DNA from: Lachnospiraceae bacterium
GTDB lineage: Bacteria > Bacillota > Clostridia > Lachnospirales > Lachnospiraceae
Reading direction: 5' to 3'
NCBI GenBank assembly: GCA_017556805.1
Contig: JAFYMC010000031.1
Location: 1 to 49,806, forward strand
DNA: 49,806 nt
The position numbers were made by a program, and so were the translations under genes. Shown here piece after piece: positions 31,360 through 40,458 of this stretch. The notes under the pieces are model-generated. The model was not told where the DNA came from. It made no database searches and saw only the letters and a program-made list of their open reading frames with translations. Numbering within the stretch: position 1 is the stretch's first letter; each line of letters begins with the position of its first letter.

Positions 31360-32484
31360 ATGAGCGTAGATGTAAGTAAGCTGCCGAAGCTTGGCTTCGG
31401 ATTGATGCGTTTGCCGGAGAAGGACGGGGCGATTGATTTGTCCCGGGTATGTGATATGGTAGATGCGTATATGAAGAACGGAATGAATTATTTTGATACC
31501 GCGTATGTGTACCACGGAGGCATGTCTGAGGTGGCGGCAAGAGAAGCAATCGTAAAGCGCTATCCGAGAGATTCCTTTTATCTTGCAACGAAGCTTCCGG
31601 CGTGGGAGATTCACAGCTTTGAGGACAGAGATAAAATCTTTGATATTCAGTGCGAGCGTGCCGGTGTAGAGTATTTTGACTTCTATTTGCTGCATAGTGT
31701 GGAAGACGGCGGCAATTATGATAAATATGTGCAGTATGACTGTTTTAACTGGGCAATGGAGAAGAAACAGCAGGGCAAAATTAAGCATTTCGGATTGTCT
31801 TTCCACGGTACGCCCGCTTTGCTTGAGAAGATTGTGGAGGAGCATCCGGAATTGGAGTTTGTGCAGATTCAGTTGAATTACGTGGATTGGGATAATCCGA
31901 TTGTACATTCCGGTAAGCTGTATGAGATTTTACAGAGCCGTAACATCCCGATGATTATTATGGAGCCGGTAAAGGGAGGCATGCTGGCGAAGATGGAGGA
32001 TGAGCTGGAGGCAATATTAAAGGCAGAGAACAGCGAGGCATCCATTGCGTCCTGGGCATTTCGTTTTGTTGCTTCTTTAGACGGCGTTGCGACGATTTTA
32101 AGCGGTATGTCTACGGAAGAGCAGATGCAGGATAATATCAATACCTTTACGAAGTTTAAAAAGCTGACGGAGAAGGAGCAGGCAGCCATTGCTGCGGTTG
32201 TGGAAAAGATGCACAGTATGCCGCTGATTCAGTGTACATCCTGTCGTTACTGTGTGGACGGATGCCCGTCGGGAATTTTGATTCCGGATGTATTCCGTGC
32301 GTTGAATACGAAACGGAGATATCCGAAGAATGATAACCGTCCGCATTTCTTCTATAACGGTCTGGTGGGAAGAAGCGGCCGTGCAGGGGATTGTATCGGC
32401 TGTGGTCAGTGTGAGAGTGTATGTCCGCAACATTTAAATATTATCGAGCTTCTGCTGGAGGCAAGCGAAAAACTGGATAAGTAA
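31360..32484 (+). CDS. Aldo/keto reductase with C-terminal 4Fe-4S clusters (copy 2)
   Basis: 374 residues from ATG 31360, with a GAGGA site; an upstream ATG at 31303 has none. It has the same architecture as the protein at 22881-24056: LGFGLMRLPEKDG, catalytic FDTAYVYHGGMSE, DFYLLHS, and the cluster motifs CTSCRYCVDGCP and CIGCGQCESVCPQ. The two are paralogues that share long stretches, such as QIQLNY[LV]DW, MEPV[RK]GG and LSGMS[DT]E. The substrate is unknown. It is transcribed divergently from the GH9 gene. Confidence 0.9.
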   Translation: MSVDVSKLPKLGFGLMRLPEKDGAIDLSRVCDMVDAYMKNGMNYFDTAYVYHGGMSEVAAREAIVKRYPRDSFYLATKLPAWEIHSFEDRDKIFDIQCERAGVEYFDFYLLHSVEDGGNYDKYVQYDCFNWAMEKKQQGKIKHFGLSFHGTPALLEKIVEEHPELEFVQIQLNYVDWDNPIVHSGKLYEILQSRNIPMIIMEPVKGGMLAKMEDELEAILKAENSEASIASWAFRFVASLDGVATILSGMSTEEQMQDNINTFTKFKKLTEKEQAAIAAVVEKMHSMPLIQCTSCRYCVDGCPSGILIPDVFRALNTKRRYPKNDNRPHFFYNGLVGRSGRAGDCIGCGQCESVCPQHLNIIELLLEASEKLDK

Positions 32485-32504
32485 TAAAGATAATACGATA
32501 ATAC

Positions 32505-32541
32505 GGCGCAATCTTGAGAAAAGTCAGGATTGCGCCTTTTT
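32505..32541 (+). terminator. Terminator of the second aldo/keto reductase
   Basis: GGCGCAATCTTGA (32505-32517) pairs with TCAGGATTGCGCC (32524-32536), one wobble, followed by TTTTTG. Confidence 0.88.
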
Positions 32542-32564
32542 GTTTTTTATGGGGAACGGATGGT

Positions 32565-33050
32565 TCAGTCCTTCCTTTCCGTAATAACGCCGCAGGCGAT
32601 TTTTTCGCCGGCATTTCCGGACGGTTGTGTGGTAAAATCGTCCGGATTTTGATGGATGACAACGGAACGGTTTATAATCATCGGCAGGGTCAGAAAACTG
32701 TCGTAGAGTACCGTCCATACATAGCCGTCATTGGAAAGAAGGGGAGGGAGGTCGCCGGCATGCTCCGGGTGGGGAACTTTGTCCGGATTGTAGTGGTTAC
32801 CGGTGTTTGCAAAGTCGTCGGAGCAATTGTCGTTTTCATGAATATGAAATGCAAAGAAGGTCGGCGTATCCTCGCCTTTACCGTCCGGCAAGTCGGATAC
32901 CTCCACAGCAATTAAAATGCCGGACTCCGGGAGAGCATAGAACTTTACGACACCGTTAATGTCCGGATACAGATTGTTTCCCTTGATAACCGCAATTGCG
33001 TCCGGTTCATCGTCGGACAGAAGAGAAAGAAAATAGTTTTTGGTTTCCAT
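32565..33050 (-). CDS. Cu/Zn superoxide dismutase-like protein
   Basis: 161 residues from ATG 33050 (site GAGGT). Metal ligands of the sodC family can be traced: H69 and H71 in FHIHEND, H86 in NHYNP, H94/H97 and D100 in PHPEHAGDLP, H133 in VVIHQNPDD. Cysteines C76 and C153 could form the conserved disulfide. The guiding arginine of the family is replaced by lysine (K150 in GNAGEKIACG). No signal peptide is present, although most bacterial members are exported; reduced cytoplasm would disfavour the disulfide. It would dismutate superoxide, but activity is uncertain. It is divergent from the LexA-box promoter. Confidence 0.82.
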   Translation of the reverse strand: METKNYFLSLLSDDEPDAIAVIKGNNLYPDINGVVKFYALPESGILIAVEVSDLPDGKGEDTPTFFAFHIHENDNCSDDFANTGNHYNPDKVPHPEHAGDLPPLLSNDGYVWTVLYDSFLTLPMIINRSVVIHQNPDDFTTQPSGNAGEKIACGVITERKD

Positions 33051-33121
33051 GGAAGACCTCAAAACAGTCTTTTGTCCAGTATATGCGGGAGGGAGTAGCT
33101 GTGTGCTTACAAAAAAAGAAT

Positions 33122-33173
33122 CGAACAAATATTCATATTTATACTTGAAAGTCGAACAAATGTATGATATAAT
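33122..33173 (+). promoter_or_regulatory. Promoter with two LexA-like boxes
   Basis: TTGAAA (33145-33150), 17 bp, TATAAT (33168-33173). CGAACAAATATTCA (33122-33135) and CGAACAAATGTATG (33153-33166) each match 12 of 14 positions of the Gram-positive SOS box CGAACRNRYGTTCG. One box lies upstream of the -35, the other fills the spacer. LexA control of the following repair-type genes is likely, and the divergent SOD-like gene could share it. Confidence 0.75.
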
Positions 33174-33230
33174 GATGGGGTGAGGAATGTAGAGCGTGAA
33201 ATAAACAGAACGGAGAGGAGCGTGTGCGGC

Positions 33231-34724
33231 ATGGTACTGGAAGAAGGATTATCCATAGAGAAGAAGCTGGAAATATTGTCGGATGCGGCCAAGTACGATG
33301 TGGCTTGTACCTCCAGCGGGATGCAGAGAGAAGGAAAAGCAGGAGAGTTGGGGAATTCCGTTGCGGCAGGTATTTGTCATTCCTTTTCTGCGGACGGTCG
33401 TTGTATTTCGCTTCTAAAGGTGTTGTTTACCAATGAGTGTATATTTGATTGTAAGTATTGCATCAACCGTTCTTCTAACGATGTGCCCCGGGCCAGCTTT
33501 ACGCCGAAGGAGCTCTGCGAGCTGACCATCGGGTTTTATAAAAGAAATTATATCGAGGGACTTTTTTTGAGTTCCGGTATTTTGCATACACCGGATTACA
33601 CCATGGAACTGATTTGCCAGACCCTCCGCATGCTTCGGGAGGAGTATCATTTTCGAGGGTATATTCATTGTAAGGCAATTCCGGGGGCGAATCCGTTGCT
33701 GGTGGAATATGCGGGATGGTATGCGGACCGTATGAGCGTGAATTTGGAGCTCCCTACCAATGAGGGGCTTCGACAGTTGGCTCCGCATAAGAGCAGGAAG
33801 AGTATTTTGACTCCCATGCGACAGATTCAGGCGGGGATTGCGGAGAGCAGGCAGTTGTTGGGCTTTAAGGGCGGCAACTACGGTGCCTTTCATTTTACAA
33901 GGCAGGCAGCAGGGCTGCCGTACCGGCCGGAACCGGCGATTCCGGAGAAACGTAAGGAGGGTAATCATGCGATAGTCGGGATTGACAGTGAAACTACCTC
34001 TGTAGAACGAACCGGGCGTGAGCTCCGCTTATCTCTTTTGGAATCTGTGGGAAGGCCGACCGGCCGTGGATTTGCGGCAGCCGGACAGAGTACCCAGATG
34101 ATTATCGGTGCGACTCCGGAGACGGATTATCAGCTGGTGTCTGTGGCGGAGGCGTTGTATCAAAAGTTTGAGTTGAAGCGGGTGTTTTATTCTGCATTTG
34201 TAAAAGTGAATGAGGACGCCATGCTTCCGGATTTGCCGGGAGGTCCTCCTCTTCTTAGGGAGCATCGCTTGTATCAGGCGGACTGGTTATTGCGGTATTA
34301 CGGGTTTGCAGCGGGAGAACTTCTGACGGAGAAGCGTCCGAATTTCAATGCGGTATTGGACCCTAAGTGTGACTGGGCGGTGCATCATATGGAGCTGTTT
34401 CCGGTGGAGGTGCTGCAGGCGGACTATTTTTTATTGCTCCGAGTTCCGGGGATCGGGCCGAAGTCGGCCAAGCGTATTGTGGAGGCCAGAAGGAGCGGAA
34501 GCTTTTCTTTTGAGGCCTTAAAGAAGATGGGTGTGGTTTTGAAGCGTGCGCAGTATTTTATTACCTGCGGAGGAAAGACATTAGGGCACCTTCATTTGGA
34601 TGAGACGTATGTGACACAGAGCCTGATGCTGAATGAGAAGTTGCCGAAGAATCTACAGGATGCCCTTTATGGGCGCCAGATGTCGTTGTTTGAACTTCCG
34701 GCCTTTACGGCAGAAGCGGGATAG
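33231..34724 (+). CDS. Radical SAM protein, putative DNA modification/repair (TIGR03916-like)
   Basis: 497 residues from ATG 33231; an upstream GTG (33180) has no ribosome site, whereas GGAGAGGAG lies about 11 bases before the ATG. The radical SAM cluster is C70-x3-C74-x2-C77 in NECIFDCKYC. The start KKLEILSDAAKYDVACTSSG is typical of this family. Near the C-terminus a helix-hairpin-helix, LLRVPGIGPKSAKRIVEARRSG, suggests DNA binding. It is partnered with the next gene, a pair known from many bacteria and proposed to act in DNA repair or modification, partly because the partner can be fused to uracil-DNA glycosylase-like domains. The LexA-like promoter supports a repair role. The reaction is unknown. 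Confidence 0.88.
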   Translation: MVLEEGLSIEKKLEILSDAAKYDVACTSSGMQREGKAGELGNSVAAGICHSFSADGRCISLLKVLFTNECIFDCKYCINRSSNDVPRASFTPKELCELTIGFYKRNYIEGLFLSSGILHTPDYTMELICQTLRMLREEYHFRGYIHCKAIPGANPLLVEYAGWYADRMSVNLELPTNEGLRQLAPHKSRKSILTPMRQIQAGIAESRQLLGFKGGNYGAFHFTRQAAGLPYRPEPAIPEKRKEGNHAIVGIDSETTSVERTGRELRLSLLESVGRPTGRGFAAAGQSTQMIIGATPETDYQLVSVAEALYQKFELKRVFYSAFVKVNEDAMLPDLPGGPPLLREHRLYQADWLLRYYGFAAGELLTEKRPNFNAVLDPKCDWAVHHMELFPVEVLQADYFLLLRVPGIGPKSAKRIVEARRSGSFSFEALKKMGVVLKRAQYFITCGGKTLGHLHLDETYVTQSLMLNEKLPKNLQDALYGRQMSLFELPAFTAEAG

Positions 34725-34734
34725 GGAGGCTTTT

Positions 34735-35511
34735 ATGGAGAAGAAGTATATTTATCGTTGTGAGGATAGTGTGGAGGGGATTTTGACAGGGATTTATGAT
34801 GCTTGGGCGTCGGTGCATCGTCACGAGGAAAACCGGATTGAGGTTTGCAGAGACGAGTGGGAGGTGCCGCTACTTTTTGCGGAGTATACCGATGTGGTGC
34901 CGGATGCGGAAAAGAGCGAGAAGGTACAGCGTTCGGTACGTCTCAGGGTGTCCGAGGAGGCGTACGAGATGATGATGAAGGCGGTGCTTTCCGGAGACCC
35001 GGAAAAGGGCGAGGTGATTTACCGTTTCTTGATTTATGCGTTCCGGGAGGGGGCAAGAGCCGGCCGGAGCTATGGCAATCCCTGGGTGATGCGGTTATTT
35101 GAAATTGTGCGTAATTTTGATAACGAATCTCATCATTTAAAAGGATTTCTTCGGTTTGATGAGCAGGAGAACGGACTTTTACTGGCCCGCTATGCCCCGA
35201 AGAACAATATTCTGGGGGATTTGATGGAGCATTTTTCGGACCGCATGAACGGAGAAAGCTTTATGATTTTTGATGAAAAACGTCGGATTGCGGGTGTGTA
35301 CCGGCCCGGGACGGTGTGGTTTGTATATCGTCTGAACGAGGAGGAGTACCGTGCGTTTTCCGAGGCATACACGCAAGAGGATACCTATAGCGCTTTGTGG
35401 AAGATTTTTCACCGCAAGATTGCCATTGCGGAACGGGAAAATGCGTCTCTTCAAAGAAATAATCTTCCTCTTCGGTTCCGGCCTTATATGACGGAGTTCC
35501 GGACTTCATAG
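34735..35511 (+). CDS. DUF4130 / TIGR03915-like DNA metabolism protein
   Basis: 258 residues from ATG 34735 (site AGGGAGGC); longer readings overlap the previous gene. It has the family pattern: YIYRCEDSVEGILTGIYDAW, EVIYRFLIYAFREG, HHLKGFLRFDEQENGLLLARYAPKNNIL and DRMNGESFMIFDEKR. Members always or nearly always accompany the radical SAM protein encoded just upstream. The function is unknown, with DNA metabolism inferred from fusions and context. The 3' end overlaps the convergent YitT fragment by 6 bases. Confidence 0.87.
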   Translation: MEKKYIYRCEDSVEGILTGIYDAWASVHRHEENRIEVCRDEWEVPLLFAEYTDVVPDAEKSEKVQRSVRLRVSEEAYEMMMKAVLSGDPEKGEVIYRFLIYAFREGARAGRSYGNPWVMRLFEIVRNFDNESHHLKGFLRFDEQENGLLLARYAPKNNILGDLMEHFSDRMNGESFMIFDEKRRIAGVYRPGTVWFVYRLNEEEYRAFSEAYTQEDTYSALWKIFHRKIAIAERENASLQRNNLPLRFRPYMTEFRTS

Positions 35512-36147
35512 AACACGGAAGCCTTTTCCGTGCTTTGTTACTATAAAAGCCAGCTTTCCGGAATTGATTCCGTAAAATACCTTATCTACCATGGCGGCAA
35601 ACAAGTAGTTTACGAGCATACCATAGATGATACCGTCGAAGTCCCGGAATAACCATCCTCCCATAAGAATGATACCGATGTCAACGGAAAAGGCGATGGT
35701 CCCCAGACGAAGGTGTGGCTTCATGCTTTTGAGTGCCATAATGAGGAAGTCCGTTCCACCGGTGGAGGAGCCTCTGGTATAGATAACCGCGTATCCGATG
35801 CCGCCCAGAATGCCGGTGACGAGAGCCGCCAACAGACGAGAACCGGTATAGAAGGGAAACAGCGGCGCAAAATAATCGATAAATAGTGAAGAGATAACCA
35901 TACAGCGTATGGATTTCAGCAGAAAGGAACGACCGATTTGCCGATAACACAAAAGAGCTACCGGAAGGTTTAGCAGGATGGTGGACAACCCTATAGGGAT
36001 GTGAAAGAAACGGTTCAGAATAATGGCAATGCCGGAAAAGCCGGTCATCGGGAACTTTGCGGCTAAGGCAAAGTTGTGGACGGCAAACGCAACTAAGATG
36101 CTTCCTGCAATTTCATACAGGAGGTCGGTGATACATGGAAATGTTTT
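35506..36147 (-). pseudogene. YitT-family membrane protein gene, truncated at both ends
   Basis: The frame encodes a YitT/DUF161-like membrane protein (PMTGFSGIAIILNRFF, GGIGYAVIYTRGSSTGGTDFLIMALK, FRDFDGIIYGMLVNYLF). The open frame runs upstream of the ATG at 36048 to about 36147 and still encodes the family N-terminal helix (LYEIAGSILVAFAVHNFALAAKFP). In that stretch there is no ATG, GTG or TTG, and a stop codon closes it. At the other end the protein stops at IVTKHGKGFRVL, so the C-terminal DUF2179 domain of about 80 residues is missing. An intact gene of the family encodes about 280 residues. It is probably a decaying fragment; a shortened protein from 36048 is possible but would lack the first helix. 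Confidence 0.72.
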
Positions 36148-36294
36148 TTATAATTCATGGAATGAAACAGCTTCATTTCTTGGTTTGTAAAGTTGATTTG
36201 ACGAAGGATAGTGTATCCCGGAATAACACATACTACTCCCGGACTCGTAATGCAAAAGAGCATTATAGTATGATACGCCTGACAGGAGGTAGAG

Positions 36295-36366
36295 ATGAAG
36301 TCGTTATGGGAGAAGGAAATAGAGTTGCCGTCGTTTCCCCGGTTGGAAGGAGAGGTGCGAACGTAG
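36295..36366 (+). pseudogene. 5' remnant of an FAD-dependent oxidoreductase gene
   Basis: 23 codons after a good AGGAGG site (36284-36289) give MKSLWEKEIELPSFPRLEGE-VRT, then TAG. This is the typical N-terminus of the DAO-type FAD oxidoreductases of Clostridia, where D-V-x-[IV]-I-G-x-G-x-x-G should follow. The homology ends exactly before the dinucleotide-binding strand, so the body of the gene was lost by deletion. The rest of 36148-36496 contains only this remnant and the promoter of the next gene. Confidence 0.6.
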
Positions 36367-36412
36367 ATTTGAAGAAAAATGTAAGGAAACATGACTTTTT
36401 CGACGTTCTTCA

Positions 36413-36441
36413 TTGACGGAAGCACTGCTTTTTGTTATACT
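36413..36441 (+). promoter_or_regulatory. Promoter of the FliM-peptide protein gene
   Basis: TTGACG (36413-36418), 17 bp, TATACT (36436-36441), 55 bases before the start codon. Confidence 0.75.
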
Positions 36442-36496
36442 GAATATATTACAGATATAGGTACGAACGTGAGTAATATACGGAAAGGAGAACGCT

Positions 36497-37051
36497 ATGA
36501 GTGATAACAAAGCATTACTTTCGCAGGATGAAATCGATGCATTGGTCAGTTTCCTGAAGAAGAAGGAAAAAGTCGGAAATGATGTTTTGGACCAGACCAG
36601 CATCGACCGGCTGGTAGAGATTCTGAACGAGGCAAAAGCAAACGAAGAGGCGGCAGCGGGTTCCGGCTGGTTTGGCGGCAATTCCGTGCTTTCTGTGGAG
36701 AAGGATATTGCGGTTCAGAGAGAACAGTGCGTCCTGCTTTATGAGAAAGACAATAAGAACTATGCTCATATTGTATGTGAAAATGTTGTAACCGGAATGC
36801 GGTATGAGATTACTCCGGAATGTTTGAATCAGTCTTGTCTGGTAGAGAGCAGAGGGGAAAGCTGGGGCTATGCGGTTATGCCGGTGTTATTTGATCTTGC
36901 GGCAATGCAGCTTCAGGTAACATATTCCGCAGAAGTGTTTTCAAAGGTATGCAAAGACTATGCGGAGATTGTGTACGGAAATGCAAAGACAGAACTTCCG
37001 AAGGTGTTTCTTCCGACAGCCGCGCGTATATTGAATAACATGGATAAGTAA
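36497..37051 (+). CDS. Unknown protein with FliM-like N-terminal peptide
   Basis: 184 residues. The N-terminus LLSQDEIDALVSFLKKKEK is nearly the same as the L-S-Q-x-E-I-D-A-L-L peptide with which FliM and FliY bind phosphorylated CheY. A second weaker copy of the pattern may be DQTSIDRLVEILNEAK. Residues about 75-184 form a soluble domain (NYAHIVCENVVTGMRYEITPECL, WGYAVMPVLFDLAAMQLQVTYS) that I do not recognise; it is not the FliM middle or C-terminal surface domain. No flagellar gene lies near. It may be a CheY-binding or switch-associated protein, or the peptide may be convergent. The site GGAAAGGAG and a good promoter support a real, monocistronic gene. Confidence 0.75.
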   Translation: MSDNKALLSQDEIDALVSFLKKKEKVGNDVLDQTSIDRLVEILNEAKANEEAAAGSGWFGGNSVLSVEKDIAVQREQCVLLYEKDNKNYAHIVCENVVTGMRYEITPECLNQSCLVESRGESWGYAVMPVLFDLAAMQLQVTYSAEVFSKVCKDYAEIVYGNAKTELPKVFLPTAARILNNMDK

Positions 37052-37059
37052 AAAGGGTA

Positions 37060-37088
37060 TTGACGAATTTGTAAATAAGTGGTATAAC
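37060..37088 (+). promoter_or_regulatory. Promoter of the HPr-like/tgt/yajC operon
   Basis: TTGACG (37060-37065), 17 bp, TATAAC (37083-37088). The leader of about 70 bases contains two small hairpins, AAGACA-TTT-GTCTT type and AACAC-TTTT-GTGTT, before an AGGAGG site. Confidence 0.72.
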
Positions 37089-37159
37089 TGCTAAATATAA
37101 CTTCGTAAAAGACATTTGTCTTTGTGAAGAGAACACTTTTGTGTTAGGAGGTTTGGCAT

Positions 37160-37384
37160 ATGAAGAACACTTTGATTCGTTTAAATGGCCCGGAAGCAGT
37201 ACAGGAGTTTGTAAATGCTGCTGTAAAATGTAATTTTGATATTGATGCAAAATACAATCGCGTTATTGTTGATGCAAAGTCTTTTCTGGGGGTATTAGGG
37301 TTATCGGGAAACCCGATTTCCGTCTATACACACGGTGAAGATACTACATTTGAGAAGACGTTAGAGAAGTTTGCAGTCTGTTAA
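37160..37384 (+). CDS. HPr-like protein lacking the active-site histidine
   Basis: 74 residues with the HPr fold pattern. The region around the regulatory serine is recognisable (VIVDAKSFLGVLGLSGNPISVYTHGED, compare K-S-I-M-G-x-x-S-L in HPr). The active loop G-L-H-A-R-P-A is replaced by NGPEAVQEFVNAA, with no histidine there. It cannot accept phosphate from enzyme I at the usual site, so it is a regulator or degenerate paralogue. Such proteins are frequent in Lachnospiraceae. It is 9 bases upstream of tgt. Confidence 0.82.
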   Translation: MKNTLIRLNGPEAVQEFVNAAVKCNFDIDAKYNRVIVDAKSFLGVLGLSGNPISVYTHGEDTTFEKTLEKFAVC

Positions 37385-38530
<1,146 letters not shown>

Positions 38531-38560
38531 TCGTGCGGAATGCACAAGAAGGAGGAAGTT

Positions 38561-38905
38561 ATGTTTCAGTTTTTAACTACGGATGCGGCAGCACAGCCGA
38601 TGAGTCCGACCGGCACCATTTTGTATTGGGTTGTTTTGATTGCGGTATTTGGCTTGATGTTTTATTTTATGGCGATTAGACCGCAGAAGAAGCAGCAGAA
38701 GAAGCAGGATGAGCTGATGGCATCCATCGCAATCGGAGACAGTGTATTAACCACCGCCGGATTTTACGGTATGGTAATCGACGTGGTAAACGAGGACGTT
38801 ATTGTCGTTGAGTTCGGTAACAACAAGAACTGCCGTATTCCGATGAGAAAGAGTAGTGTAGTGGAAGTTGAAAAGCCGATGGAAGAGGAAGCAAAGGCAA
38901 AGTAA
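38561..38905 (+). CDS. yajC: Preprotein translocase subunit YajC
   Basis: 114 residues from ATG 38561 (site GAAGGAGGAAG). A single N-terminal membrane helix, TILYWVVLIAVFGLMFYFMA, is followed by the YajC signature IRPQKKQQKKQDELMASIAIGDSVLTTAGFYG. It associates with SecDF-YidC at the membrane. The tgt-yajC order is a conserved arrangement in bacteria. Confidence 0.95.
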   Translation: MFQFLTTDAAAQPMSPTGTILYWVVLIAVFGLMFYFMAIRPQKKQQKKQDELMASIAIGDSVLTTAGFYGMVIDVVNEDVIVVEFGNNKNCRIPMRKSSVVEVEKPMEEEAKAK

Positions 38906-38929
38906 TTTGTCTGTGAATAAGGAGAAAAG

Positions 38930-38966
38930 AACGGGATATTGCATGATGCAGTATCCCGTTTGTTTT
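38930..38966 (+). terminator. Terminator of the tgt-yajC operon
   Basis: AACGGGATA (38930-38938) with TTGCA pairs with TGCAG-TATCCCGTT (38946-38960), followed by TGTTTTTTG. Confidence 0.88.
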
Positions 38967-39000
38967 TTGTAGAGGTAAAGTGCGGATGTGTATAAAAAGA

Positions 39001-39867
39001 TTATCTCGTATGCTCTTCTATATACCGATAAAGCGGCTCCAACAGGGCTTCCGGAATGTTCAGATTGTGATTTCTTCCGGTGCCCAGATACAGGTTCGGT
39101 TTGTTGGCTCCGTGAAAATCCGTACCACCGGTCATAAGAAGTCCGAAGCGGTTTGCCAGGCTGTAACAGATTTGTTCATTAAAACCGGTGTTGGAGGAAT
39201 AGTACACCTCTAAGCCGGCCAGCCCTGCATCTTTTAAGCGTTTGATCAGTGCTTCCAACTCGGCCGGAGGTAACTTATAAAGCAGCGGGTGCGCCAGTAC
39301 CGGGATGCCGCCGGCATGCAAAATCAGGGAGATTGCACGTTCCGGTTGCATATACTCTCGCGGAACAAAGCAAGGAGCATCGTAATTTAAATAGCGTTTG
39401 AAGGCTTCCTCGGATGTTTTGACATGACCGTGCTCTATCAGATACTTTGCAAAATGGGCTCTGGTAATTACGGTATCCGGGTTGCTACGGCGTAAATCCT
39501 CCAGTGTTAACGGAATGTCGAGGGCACGGAAACGCTCTGCCATTTGCTCGTTTCTAAGGTCTCTGGCGCGGACGGCATCTTCCAATGCCTGTAACAGAAC
39601 GGAATCGGTTTCGTCTATAAAAAGGCCTAAAATGTGGATATCTCTGTTTTTATATGCGGCGGAAATCTCTGTACCTGAAATAACGGTAATAGGGAGCCCG
39701 GAACCGGTAGAGCAATCAGCGGCTTCCTTTGCTTTTGCGATGCCGGAAACGGTATCATGATCCGTAAGTGCAAATGCCGAAACTTCGGATTGCAGGGCGA
39801 GTGCAACCAGGTCTTCCGGGGAAAGCGTGCCGTCGGAATGATTGGAATGTACGTGAAGGTCAATCAT
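39001..39867 (-). CDS. PHP-domain phosphoesterase (TrpH/RNase AM-like)
   Basis: 288 residues from ATG 39867 (site AAAGGAG), giving the classic start MIDLHVHSNHSDGTLSP. Metal-binding motifs of the PHP fold are HVHSNHSDG, LTDHDTVSG, VISGTEIS, DIHILGL, VLAHPLL and GGTDFHG. Related proteins such as E. coli YciV/RNase AM act as 3',5'-nucleoside bisphosphate phosphatases or 5'-3' exonucleases. That activity is probable here. The gene is convergent with yajC and divergent from the TIGR04086-like gene. Confidence 0.9.
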   Translation of the reverse strand: MIDLHVHSNHSDGTLSPEDLVALALQSEVSAFALTDHDTVSGIAKAKEAADCSTGSGLPITVISGTEISAAYKNRDIHILGLFIDETDSVLLQALEDAVRARDLRNEQMAERFRALDIPLTLEDLRRSNPDTVITRAHFAKYLIEHGHVKTSEEAFKRYLNYDAPCFVPREYMQPERAISLILHAGGIPVLAHPLLYKLPPAELEALIKRLKDAGLAGLEVYYSSNTGFNEQICYSLANRFGLLMTGGTDFHGANKPNLYLGTGRNHNLNIPEALLEPLYRYIEEHTR

Positions 39868-39896
39868 AGGATACTCCTTTTCTTTGTAATATAAGC

Positions 39897-39925
39897 AGTA
39901 TATCACAAAAAAATATACGGAACAA
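39897..39925 (-). promoter_or_regulatory. Promoter of the PHP gene
   Basis: On the minus strand TTGTTC (39920-39925), 17 bp, TATACT (39897-39902), 30 bases before the start codon. Confidence 0.65.
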
Positions 39926-39985
39926 GGGAATGTAAGGAAACTTGTTCTCATATAGTGAAATAAAGAGAGAAATAGGAGAAGAGAA

Positions 39986-40339
39986 ATGGAGAATAAGAAG
40001 GTAATAAAGGAAGTGGGAATTGCGGTAGGAAGTTCGGTGGTTGTGACAATTTTGTTTCTGGTAGTGATTGCGGTGCTTATGTTAAAGGCGGGTCTGGGAG
40101 AAGATACGGTATCAAAGCTCATGATAGCGGGGTATGTACTTGCGCCGGCAGTGGGCGGCTTTTTGTTGGGGAAGAAGCGGAAGGTAAATCGTTTTTTGTG
40201 GGGGCTTTGTGTCGGAAGCGTGTATTTTGTGCTATATGCTTTACTTGCGGTTTGTATGAAGGATGTACCGATGGGAGATATTATGTGGGTGGCGATTCCG
40301 ATGTGTCTCGGAGGTATGGCCGGCGGGATGTTGAGTTAG
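39986..40339 (+). CDS. TIGR04086-like membrane protein
   Basis: 117 residues with four hydrophobic segments (VGSSVVVTILFLVVIAVLML, LMIAGYVLAPAVGGFLLG, FLWGLCVGSVYFVLYALLAV, IMWVAIPMCLGGMAGGMLS). Size, helix spacing and GGFLLGKK fit the TIGR04086 family of Clostridia, often found near yajC, as here. The function is unknown. AGGAGAAGAG precedes ATG. Confidence 0.75.
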   Translation: MENKKVIKEVGIAVGSSVVVTILFLVVIAVLMLKAGLGEDTVSKLMIAGYVLAPAVGGFLLGKKRKVNRFLWGLCVGSVYFVLYALLAVCMKDVPMGDIMWVAIPMCLGGMAGGMLS

Positions 40340-40353
40340 GGCAAAAGAAATGC

Positions 40354-40382
40354 TTCACAGCGGAGGTAAAATGTGGTATACT
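40354..40382 (+). promoter_or_regulatory. Promoter of the gdpP-rplI-dnaB operon
   Basis: TTCACA (40354-40359), 17 bp, TATACT (40377-40382). The leader contains a hairpin CCTGTC/GACAGG (about 40393-40411). Confidence 0.7.
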
Positions 40383-40458
40383 GTTTTTGGGCCTGTCTAT
40401 ATCGGACAGGAGAGCAGTTACTGTTGTTTAGATAGACAAAGCATAAAGGGAGAACGCT

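Noticed and set aside
36093-36425. Minus-strand frame of 110 codons in the decay zone
   Set aside because: It is out of frame with the YitT fragment, resembles no protein I know, and runs antisense to the FAD oxidoreductase stub.
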